21,569 nucleotides of DNA from Hydrogenimonas sp. (GTDB lineage: Bacteria > Campylobacterota > Campylobacteria > Campylobacterales > Hydrogenimonadaceae), in NCBI GenBank assembly GCA_015494675.1, contig WGAW01000040.1, positions 1 to 21,569 of the forward strand, read 5' to 3'. The translations under genes were made by a program, and so were the position numbers. Below, one piece after another: positions 16,033 to 21,569 of the stretch (its first letter is position 1; every line of letters begins with the position of its first letter). Below the pieces are notes generated by a model, which saw only the letters and a program-made list of their open reading frames with translations, ran no database searches and was not told the origin of the DNA.

Positions 16033-16836
16033 ATGGAAACTGTAATTCCACCCGACAAAACCAGTGGACATGTAATTCAGAAATACCACTTCAAGGTACT
16101 TTCGGAGGATGCGGTCAAAGAGGAGACTCTTTCGTCCGGCGACGATCTGACGGAAAGGGATGATGGCGCTCCCGATGAGTATGAGGACGCTATGCAGCAG
16201 CCCCGGGGCGTTGAGCCGAAAGATGAGGTTGTCGAGCAGATGCTGAAGAAGGCCGATGAGCTCTCGACAAACCTTGTGAAGATGCAGATGCAGTTGGAAA
16301 AGCAGCAGCAGGAGTTCGAGAGTCGAATCGAAGAGGCGAAAGCCGCCGCTTTCGAAGAGGGGAGAGAGGCGGGCCGAAAAGCCTGCATGGAGCAGGTCGA
16401 AGCGGCTGCGGAAGAGCAGAGAAAACGGTTCGCCGCCGCTATAGAGGCGCTGGAGCGGAGCAGACAGATGTTTCTAAAGAAGGTCGATACGATCGAAGAG
16501 GAGCTGATAGAGACCGCTCTTGATCTCGCCAAGCAGGTTGTCGCCAAAGAGGTTCAAAACGACTCGAAGGAGGTGGCACTGAGGCTTGCGCGTCTTCTGT
16601 TGGCGGAGGTGAAAGAAGCAGCCGAAATCACCCTAAAGGTCAATCCGGACGACTATGAATTTATAAAAAAGGATCTTGAAGAGGGCGGCAACATAGAGAT
16701 AGTGGCCGATCCTGCCGTCGCCGCAGGCGGTGTAATCATCTTGAGCGATATAGGGAATATCGACGGAGAGATCATGCACAGGTTCGAAAGAATCAAAGAG
16801 GCGGTATTCGGAACCGTGAAGCAAGGAGAGCGATGA
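16033..16836 (+). CDS. fliH: FliH, flagellar export ATPase regulator
   Basis: FliH binds the export ATPase FliI and links it to the FliN ring, regulating type III export of flagellar parts. The 267-residue protein has an acidic, low-complexity N-terminus, a long coiled coil from about residue 68 (EQMLKKADELSTNLVKMQ, then an Ala/Glu/Gln-rich stretch including AAAFEEGREAGRKA with small-residue repeats typical of FliH), and a C-terminal FliH/YscL domain (about 150-267: LIETALDLAKQVVAKE, then ITLKVNPDDYEFI and VADPAVAAGGVIIL). Identity rests on this architecture and on following fliG. Starts 1 nt after the fliG stop; its end overlaps dxs by 4 nt. fliI is not in the window. Confidence 0.93.
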   Translation: METVIPPDKTSGHVIQKYHFKVLSEDAVKEETLSSGDDLTERDDGAPDEYEDAMQQPRGVEPKDEVVEQMLKKADELSTNLVKMQMQLEKQQQEFESRIEEAKAAAFEEGREAGRKACMEQVEAAAEEQRKRFAAAIEALERSRQMFLKKVDTIEEELIETALDLAKQVVAKEVQNDSKEVALRLARLLLAEVKEAAEITLKVNPDDYEFIKKDLEEGGNIEIVADPAVAAGGVIILSDIGNIDGEIMHRFERIKEAVFGTVKQGER

Positions 16837-18674
16837 AAAACGTCAAACAGATGAGTCTGCCGGAGCTTGAAAAACTGGCGGATGATATACGGCAGAGGAT
16901 ACTCGATGTAGTGAGCCGCCACGGAGGCCACCTGAGTAGCACACTTGGGGCTACCGACCTGATTGTCGCGATGCATTATGTTTTCGATGCGAAAAAGGAC
17001 CCTTTCTTGTTTGATGTAAGTCACCAGGCCTATGCCCACAAACTGCTCACGGATAGATGGGAGGAGTTCGAAACTCTCCGTCAGTTCGGAGGTATCAGCG
17101 GTTACACAAAACCCTCCGAATCTCCGTACGACTACTATGTTGCGGGACATAGTTCGACTTCGGTCTCTCTGGCTGTAGGTGCGGCCAAGGCTATTAGGCT
17201 CAGAGGCGAAGAGGGAGAGCGCATACCGGTCGTCATGATAGGTGACGGTGCGATGAGTGCCGGTATGGTCTATGAAGCACTCAATGAACTCGGCGACAGA
17301 GAGTATCCTGCCGTAATCATACTCAACGACAACGAGATGAGCATAGCGAAGCCGATAGGCGCTATAAGCCGTATACTCTCCCAGGCAATGGCGAGCCCCT
17401 TCTATCAGAAATTCAAACAGAGAACCGAGAAGATGCTGGAGCACTTTCCCGATTCGGCCGCATATATGGCCAAAAGGATGGAAGAGGGGATACGCATGAT
17501 CACGCCCGGTATACTTTTTGAAGAGATGGGGCTTGAATATATAGGACCTGTCGACGGGCATGACATAGAGCAGTTGATAGAGACTCTCGAAATCGCAAAG
17601 CAGATGCAAAAACCGGTAATAGTACACGCCCAGACCGTTAAAGGGAAAGGGTACAAGATTGCCGAGGGATACTACGAGCACTGGCACGGTGTAGGACCGT
17701 TCGACAAAGAGAGCGGAGAGATACTGAAAAAGAGCAGCGGCAAGAGCGCCACGCAGATTTTCAGTGAAAAGCTCTGCGAGCTTGCGCAAAGCGACGAAAA
17801 GATCGTCGGTGTTACAGCCGCAATGCCGAGCGGTACCGGAATGAAGCTGCTAATGGAGAGGTATCCCGAGCGTTTCTGGGATGTGGGCATAGCCGAACAA
17901 CATGCAGTCACATCGATGGGACCGTTGGCTAAAGAGGGGTTCAAGCCTTTTGTAGCGATCTACTCAACGTTTCTTCAAAGAGGATTCGATCAGGTCGTGC
18001 ACGACATCGCGCTGATGAACCTTCCTGTAGCTTTTGCGATCGACCGTGCCGGAATAGTGGGGGAGGATGGAGAGACCCATCAGGGAGCGTTTGACATAGG
18101 CTTCTTGCGTATTATTCCCAACCTGACGCTATTTGCCCCGCGGGACAATACGACTTTGGAGCTTGCGGTTGAGTTTGCTGCAACTTTTCCGACTCCGTGC
18201 GCCTTCAGATATCCGCGCGGCTCCATGATACTGGAAGACGGAAGATACGAGGCGAGACGATTCGAACTCGGTAAGGCGGAGTATCTTAAGAGAGAGGGAG
18301 ATATACTGCTGGTAGGTTACGGAAACGGAGTCGGAAGGGCTGTGAAAGTTGCAGACAGGCTTGCGGAGGCGGGCCTGGAAGCCGCCGTTTTGGATCTCCG
18401 TTTCGTAAAGCCTATAGATGCGGCGCTTCTCGAAGATGCGGCTGCCGAGTTTTCAAAATGGTTTGTGTTCAGTGACGGTGCGAAAGAGGGCGGTGTGGCA
18501 TCCGCAATCATGGAAGCGGTGACTCCGAAAACTCTACAAAATATCGAGATCAACTCCTTTGAGTACGAAGATAGGTTTATCCCTCACGGAAATACAAAAA
18601 AAGTTGAAGAGTCTTTGGGGCTGTTGCCCGAACAGATTGCCGAAAAGATTTTGAAGAGTCTTGAAAAGTCTTAA
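16833..18674 (+). CDS. dxs: 1-deoxy-D-xylulose-5-phosphate synthase
   Basis: Dxs condenses pyruvate and glyceraldehyde 3-phosphate with thiamine diphosphate, the first step of the MEP isoprenoid pathway and a source for thiamine and pyridoxal. The 613-residue length matches E. coli (620). Motifs: H33 in GGHLSSTLGA, GHSSTS (105-110), thiamine-diphosphate motif from GDGAMSAG (137-144) to NDN (165-167), catalytic E355 in VGIAEQHAVT, IDRAGIVGEDGETHQG (403-418), and the C-terminal transketolase domain with LDLRFVKPID. ATG 16833 overlaps the fliH stop and has AAGGAG (16823-16828). It is the last gene of the operon. The same fliF-fliG-fliH-dxs order is known in Campylobacter and Helicobacter. Confidence 0.97.
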   Translation: MKNVKQMSLPELEKLADDIRQRILDVVSRHGGHLSSTLGATDLIVAMHYVFDAKKDPFLFDVSHQAYAHKLLTDRWEEFETLRQFGGISGYTKPSESPYDYYVAGHSSTSVSLAVGAAKAIRLRGEEGERIPVVMIGDGAMSAGMVYEALNELGDREYPAVIILNDNEMSIAKPIGAISRILSQAMASPFYQKFKQRTEKMLEHFPDSAAYMAKRMEEGIRMITPGILFEEMGLEYIGPVDGHDIEQLIETLEIAKQMQKPVIVHAQTVKGKGYKIAEGYYEHWHGVGPFDKESGEILKKSSGKSATQIFSEKLCELAQSDEKIVGVTAAMPSGTGMKLLMERYPERFWDVGIAEQHAVTSMGPLAKEGFKPFVAIYSTFLQRGFDQVVHDIALMNLPVAFAIDRAGIVGEDGETHQGAFDIGFLRIIPNLTLFAPRDNTTLELAVEFAATFPTPCAFRYPRGSMILEDGRYEARRFELGKAEYLKREGDILLVGYGNGVGRAVKVADRLAEAGLEAAVLDLRFVKPIDAALLEDAAAEFSKWFVFSDGAKEGGVASAIMEAVTPKTLQNIEINSFEYEDRFIPHGNTKKVEESLGLLPEQIAEKILKSLEKS

Positions 18675-18691
18675 TTACAGAATTTATGTTG

Positions 18692-18712
18692 TGTAAACAA
18701 CAGTTGTTTGCA
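18692..18712. terminator. Hairpin after dxs (first of two)
   Basis: TGTAAACAA and TTGTTTGCA pair over nine positions (one T-G wobble) around a 3-nt loop CAG. It lies 18 nt after the dxs stop in the gap between convergent genes. It has no good T tract, so termination is inferred mainly from place. Confidence 0.4.
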
Positions 18713-18725
18713 GGGTAGTTGAAGC

Positions 18726-18749
18726 CATGGGGGCTATGTGCCCCTCATG
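18726..18749. terminator. Hairpin between dxs and the peroxiredoxin gene (second of two), probably bidirectional terminator
   Basis: CATG plus GGGGC (18726-18734) pairs with GCCCC plus CATG (18740-18749), with one bulged T at 18745 and a 5-nt loop TATGT. On the plus strand ACTGATTTTAAGCTTTT follows. It lies 15 nt beyond the peroxiredoxin stop, so it could serve both convergent transcripts. Confidence 0.55.
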
Positions 18750-18764
18750 ACTGATTTTAAGCTT

Positions 18765-19361
18765 TTAGAGCTCTTGGGCGTGTTTTTCCAGATATTCGGC
18801 GACGCCTTCAGGGTTTGCTTTCATGCCCTCTTCACCTTTGTGCCATCCGGCCGGGCAGACTTCACCGTGTTCGTTGGTAAAGTGCATAGCATCGATCATG
18901 CGGATCATCTCGTCTATATTTCTTCCGAGAGGAAGGTCGTTGATAACCGCATGTCGGACGGTTCCGTCGGTGTCTATCAGGAATGAACCGCGAAGGGCTA
19001 CCCCGCCGTCAAGAAGTACATCGTAGTCGCGTGCGATATCTTTTGTAAGATCGGCAACGAGCGGATAGCGCACCTGCCCGATACCGCCCTTCTCTACCGG
19101 AGTGTTCTTCCAAGCAAGGTGCGTGAAGTGTGAGTCGATCGAACAGCCGATCACATTTACGCCGCGGCTTGTGAACTCGTCAAGTCTGTGGTCGAATGCG
19201 ATGATCTCCGAAGGGCAGACGAATGTGAAGTCGAGAGGATAGAAAAAGAGTACGGTACCCTTTTCACCGAAGTTTTCATAGAGATTGAAGTTATCAACTA
19301 TCTCATTGTTCCCAAGAACCGCATTTGCGGTGAAGTCAGGCGCTTTTTTCGTTACAAGCAT
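18765..19361 (-). CDS. 2-Cys peroxiredoxin (AhpC/TSA family)
   Basis: This enzyme reduces hydrogen peroxide, organic peroxides and peroxynitrite, probably with thioredoxin as electron donor as in Helicobacter AhpC; no ahpF is seen here. In 198 residues the peroxidatic C49 lies in DFTFVCPSE, the resolving C169 in HGEVCPAGW, and R124 in ALRGSF completes the active site. GGIG (92-95) matches the GGLG loop of over-oxidation-sensitive peroxiredoxins, while the C-terminal helix has YL (190-191) instead of YF. This is the only minus-strand gene in the window, divergent from metK. Its ATG (complement of 19359-19361) follows AAGGGAG by about 8 nt. Gene names ahpC, tsaA or prx are all used for this type. 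Confidence 0.95.
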   Translation of the reverse strand: MLVTKKAPDFTANAVLGNNEIVDNFNLYENFGEKGTVLFFYPLDFTFVCPSEIIAFDHRLDEFTSRGVNVIGCSIDSHFTHLAWKNTPVEKGGIGQVRYPLVADLTKDIARDYDVLLDGGVALRGSFLIDTDGTVRHAVINDLPLGRNIDEMIRMIDAMHFTNEHGEVCPAGWHKGEEGMKANPEGVAEYLEKHAQEL

Positions 19362-19397
19362 GATGTATTCTCCCTTGATAAGATTTTTTGAGTAAAA

Positions 19398-19403
19398 ATT
19401 ATA
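19398..19403 (-). promoter_or_regulatory. Extended -10 promoter of the peroxiredoxin gene
   Basis: Read on the minus strand, TGATATAATTTT gives a perfect TATAAT with an upstream TG (TGnTATAAT), an extended -10. No -35 consensus is visible; the DNA upstream is T-rich. The transcript would start about 30 nt before the gene. I see no convincing PerR or Fur box. Confidence 0.6.
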
Positions 19404-19453
19404 TCACAATGAAATAAAAATATAGATAATTTGGAAGCATTAATTTTTTACGA

Positions 19454-19481
19454 ATATTTGGATATAATCAACCCCAAATAT
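19454..19481 (+). promoter_or_regulatory. metK promoter with palindrome around the -10 box
   Basis: TATAAT at 19463-19468 is the -10 box, in the context TTTGGATATAATC. It lies inside an 8-bp inverted repeat, ATATTTGG (19454-19461) and CCAAATAT (19474-19481), with 12 nt between the arms. A dimeric regulator bound there would cover the -10 and transcript start, so it could act as an operator; equally it could be chance in AT-rich DNA. Confidence 0.5.
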
Positions 19482-19501
19482 ATTATTAATAAAGGATATA
19501 T

Positions 19502-20659
19502 GTGTCAAGAAGCTATCTCTTCACCTCAGAATCCGTTACCGAAGGCCATCCCGACAAGATGGCCGACCAGATAAGCGATGCGATTCTGGACTATATCATC
19601 GAACGTGATCCCAACGCCAGGGTTGCATGCGAGACGCTGCTTTCGAACGGTTTTTGCGTCATAGCCGGCGAGCTCAAAACCAAAACCTACGCCCCGATGC
19701 AGGATATCGCACGAGAGGTCGTCCGCCAGATAGGATATACGGACGCGCTCTACGGCTTCGACTATAGATCTGCCGGAGTTTTAAACGGAGTCGGAGAACA
19801 GTCACCCGATATCAACCAGGGAGTAGATCAGAGCGGCGGTGCGATCGGTGCCGGAGACCAGGGTCTGATGTTCGGTTATGCGTGTCGTGAGACTCCGACG
19901 CTGATGCCTCTTCCGATCTATCTTGCCCATCGGCTGACAGAGGGGTTGGCCAAAGCCAGAAAAGACGGAACACTCCCTTTTTTACGTCCCGACGGCAAGG
20001 CTCAGGTCACAGTAGAGTATGTTGACGGTGTGCCGAAAAAGGTAAAGACGATAGTCGTCTCCACCCAGCACGACCCTGACATATCGCAGGAGAAGCTGAA
20101 GAATGCGATCATCGAAGAGCTCGTGTACAAGGTAATCCCCGAAGAGCTTATAGATGACAATATAACCTACCATATCAATCCGACGGGACGTTTTGTCATA
20201 GGCGGACCGCAGGGAGATGCCGGACTTACAGGAAGAAAAATCATTGTTGATACATACGGCGGCAGCTGCCCCCACGGCGGCGGCGCGTTCAGCGGCAAGG
20301 ATCCTACGAAGGTAGACAGGAGCGGGGCCTATGCGGCGCGATATGTTGCGAAAAATCTTGTAGCTGCGGGTGCCTGTGACAGAGTGACGATACAGATCGC
20401 ATACGCCATAGGGGTGGTTGAGCCTGTATCGATCATGGTAGATACGCACGGAACCGGAAAAGTGGATGAAAATAAGATCGAAAGCTCTATCCGTGAACTT
20501 TTCGATCTGACCCCCAAAGGCATAATTGATTCGCTCGATCTGCTCCGTCCCATATATAGAAAAACAGCCGCATACGGCCATTTCGGGCGCGAACTTGCAG
20601 ACTTTACCTGGGAGAAAACAGACAAAGTAGAAGCACTCAAAAGTGCTCTGGGACTCTAA
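19502..20659 (+). CDS. metK: S-adenosylmethionine synthetase (methionine adenosyltransferase)
   Basis: MetK makes S-adenosylmethionine from methionine and ATP. It is 385 residues (E. coli 384). Motifs: the N-terminal [11 protein letters not shown] with GHPDK at 15-19, GAGDQG (116-121), [17 protein letters not shown], and the phosphate loop [16 protein letters not shown] (259-274). The start is GTG 19502 with AAAGGA (19491-19496) 5 nt upstream; the ATG at 19500 is out of frame. It has its own promoter and no terminator that I can see before the ferredoxin promoter. Confidence 0.97.
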   Translation: MSRSYLFTSESVTEGHPDKMADQISDAILDYIIERDPNARVACETLLSNGFCVIAGELKTKTYAPMQDIAREVVRQIGYTDALYGFDYRSAGVLNGVGEQSPDINQGVDQSGGAIGAGDQGLMFGYACRETPTLMPLPIYLAHRLTEGLAKARKDGTLPFLRPDGKAQVTVEYVDGVPKKVKTIVVSTQHDPDISQEKLKNAIIEELVYKVIPEELIDDNITYHINPTGRFVIGGPQGDAGLTGRKIIVDTYGGSCPHGGGAFSGKDPTKVDRSGAYAARYVAKNLVAAGACDRVTIQIAYAIGVVEPVSIMVDTHGTGKVDENKIESSIRELFDLTPKGIIDSLDLLRPIYRKTAAYGHFGRELADFTWEKTDKVEALKSALGL

Positions 20660-20691
20660 AAGAGCCATTTAAATACTTTTTAAAATTGTTG

Positions 20692-20700
20692 TGTTATAGT
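20692..20700 (+). promoter_or_regulatory. Extended -10 promoter of the ferredoxin gene
   Basis: TGTTATAGT gives TATAGT at 20695-20700 with an upstream TG (TGn), preceded by a T-rich tract. The predicted start is about 27 nt before the gene, and AAGGAG (20722-20727) is 6 nt before the ATG. Confidence 0.5.
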
Positions 20701-20733
20701 ACGGATGATTAAATTTGAAAAAAGGAGCTGGGA

Positions 20734-21018
20734 ATGGCTGTAATGATTACAGATACCTGTATTAACTGCGGTGCTTGCATAGACGAGTGTCCGGTAGAAG
20801 CGATAGTTGATGACGAGGATAATCCGACTGGAGAAGAGATCTATTACGTATATGCAGACAAGTGTGTAGAGTGTGTTGGATACCATGACGAGCCGGCATG
20901 TGCGACTGCATGCCCCACTGAAGGTTGTATAGTGTGGGATGTGTGTGCCGAAGGCGCTACCTGCCGCGACGATATCTCCGAAGAGGCCCGTACAGAGCAT
21001 CAGCCTGTGGTAGAATAA
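20734..21018 (+). CDS. 2[4Fe-4S] ferredoxin, Allochromatium vinosum type
   Basis: This is a small cytoplasmic electron carrier of 94 residues. The first binding motif is C9-x2-C12-x2-C15-x3-C19-P; the second is C44-x2-C47-x8-C56-x3-C60-P. The 8-residue insert between the second and third Cys, plus the extra C65 just after CP, and the C-terminal extension are marks of the A. vinosum/YfhL type rather than the short clostridial type, a group with very low reduction potential. C71 and C77 are additional cysteines in the tail. In Helicobacter the comparable FdxA accepts electrons from pyruvate and 2-oxoglutarate oxidoreductases, a likely role here by family knowledge. It is a single-gene unit with its own promoter and terminator. 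Confidence 0.93.
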   Translation: MAVMITDTCINCGACIDECPVEAIVDDEDNPTGEEIYYVYADKCVECVGYHDEPACATACPTEGCIVWDVCAEGATCRDDISEEARTEHQPVVE

Positions 21019-21038
21019 AAACCTCTCTCTTGTCTACT

Positions 21039-21065
21039 GTTTCGGCAGATCTTTTCTGCCGAAAC
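21039..21065 (+). terminator. Terminator hairpin after the ferredoxin gene
   Basis: GTTTCGGCAGA (21039-21049) and TCTGCCGAAAC (21055-21065) form a perfect 11-bp stem around the loop TCTTT. It begins 20 nt after the ferredoxin stop. The following CTCTTTC is only partly T-rich, and the 5' flank AAAACC lets it work in both directions to some degree. Confidence 0.7.
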
Positions 21066-21119
21066 CTCTTTCACGAAACGTTATTTCCACCTTTTAAAGA
21101 ATCTTAAACTAACTTCATG

Positions 21120-21125
21120 TATAAT
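21120..21125 (+). promoter_or_regulatory. -10 box of the ndk promoter
   Basis: A perfect TATAAT at 21120-21125 (CATGTATAATTCC) lies 29 nt before the ndk ATG, without a recognisable -35. GAGGAA at 21144-21149 is the ribosome-binding site, 5 nt before the start. Confidence 0.6.
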
Positions 21126-21154
21126 TCCACCCATTTTATTTATGAGGAATCATC

Positions 21155-21568
21155 ATGGAGCGAACGCTTTCTATTATCAAACCGGATGCGGTTGCAAAGA
21201 GTGTGATCGGAAAGATTATCGACAGATTCGAAAGCAATGGCCTTCGTATAGCGGCAATGAAGAAGTTGCAGCTCAGCGAGCAGGATGCCGGCGAGTTCTA
21301 CGCCGTTCATAAAGAGCGACCTTTTTTCGGTGAACTTGTCGAGTTCATGACCAGCGGTCCGGTTGTAGTCATGGTGCTCGAAGGGGAAAACGCAGTTGCG
21401 AAAAATCGTGAGTTGATGGGTGCAACGGATCCTAAAGAGGCGGCTCCGGGAACCATAAGAGCGGATTTTGCACAAAGCATCGACGCAAACGCGGTTCATG
21501 GAAGCGACAGCCTCGAAAATGCCGAAAAAGAGATTGCATTTTTCTTTGCACAGAGAGAGATAAGCTGA
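21155..21568 (+). CDS. ndk: Nucleoside diphosphate kinase
   Basis: Ndk moves the gamma-phosphate from ATP to other nucleoside diphosphates through a phosphohistidine intermediate. It is complete at 137 residues and stops one base before the window end. The N-terminal [12 protein letters not shown] with K9, [12 protein letters not shown], and the active-site H115 in NAVHGSDS are all present, with the [16 protein letters not shown] nucleotide-binding segment. Length and motifs match hexameric or tetrameric bacterial Ndk. It follows the ferredoxin terminator and has its own promoter. Confidence 0.97.
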   Translation: MERTLSIIKPDAVAKSVIGKIIDRFESNGLRIAAMKKLQLSEQDAGEFYAVHKERPFFGELVEFMTSGPVVVMVLEGENAVAKNRELMGATDPKEAAPGTIRADFAQSIDANAVHGSDSLENAEKEIAFFFAQREIS

Positions 21569-21569
21569 A

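Noticed and set aside
16653..17789. Minus-strand open frame of 378 codons across fliH and dxs
   Set aside because: It lies opposite two well-recognised genes, its translation shows no family signature, and it has the composition of an antisense shadow.
19362..19460. PerR or Fur box upstream of the peroxiredoxin gene
   Set aside because: The region is AT-rich but I could not find a convincing TTATAATnATTATAA-like or Fur palindrome.
1..21569. CRISPR, defence system, prophage, insertion sequence or tRNA
   Set aside because: No repeat-spacer pattern, transposase, integrase or tRNA cloverleaf was recognised; every long frame on the coding strand is a conserved core gene.

Overview
The window looks like a chromosomal segment of a free-living member of Campylobacterota (the former Epsilonproteobacteria). 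Three things point there. The order rplY-pth-lptF/G-lysA-HAD-pheA-hisC-fliF-fliG-fliH-dxs matches, from memory, the Campylobacter jejuni block around Cj0311-Cj0321. The individual proteins (L25, peroxiredoxin, transaldolase, ClpS) resemble Campylobacter/Helicobacter versions. The promoters are -10-dominated and lie in T-rich DNA, as is typical of that phylum. Base composition looks balanced, well above the AT-rich host-associated members, and with flagellar and pilus-motor genes this suggests a Hydrogenimonas-like environmental lineage. The species cannot be named from this sequence.

Layout. (1) 1-977: 3' part of a PLP-dependent sulfhydrylase / trans-sulfuration enzyme, cut by the window edge. 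(2) About 1031-6562: a probable operon clpS-clpA-aat-tal-pilT/pilU. Its first three genes are a complete Leu/Phe N-degron pathway (tagging transferase, adaptor, unfoldase). (3) 6575-8811: rplY-pth-lptF/G, linking translation with outer-membrane LPS export. (4) 8812-9127: the only long gap. It holds tandem -10 boxes and a strongly structured leader or intergenic element. (5) 9128-18674: an eight-gene, almost gapless operon lysA-HAD-pheA-hisC-fliF-fliG-fliH-dxs. It combines lysine/peptidoglycan, phenylalanine and histidine synthesis, the flagellar MS-ring/rotor and isoprenoid synthesis. (6) 18675-18764: paired hairpins between convergent genes. (7) A peroxiredoxin on the minus strand, divergent from metK. 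(8) Single genes metK, an Allochromatium-type 2[4Fe-4S] ferredoxin with a strong terminator hairpin, and ndk, which ends one base before the window edge.

All protein genes except the peroxiredoxin are on the plus strand. Neighbours are very tightly packed, with many ATGA/GTGA overlaps and frequent GTG/TTG starts. I found no tRNA, rRNA, CRISPR array, transposase or phage gene. This is a core-genome housekeeping region, not an accessory island. The most interesting points are modest: the structured element before lysA, a HAD protein with Gln in place of the catalytic acid/base Asp, a PilU-like retraction ATPase outside any visible pilus cluster, leader hairpins upstream of clpS and rplY, and a palindrome around the metK -10 box.
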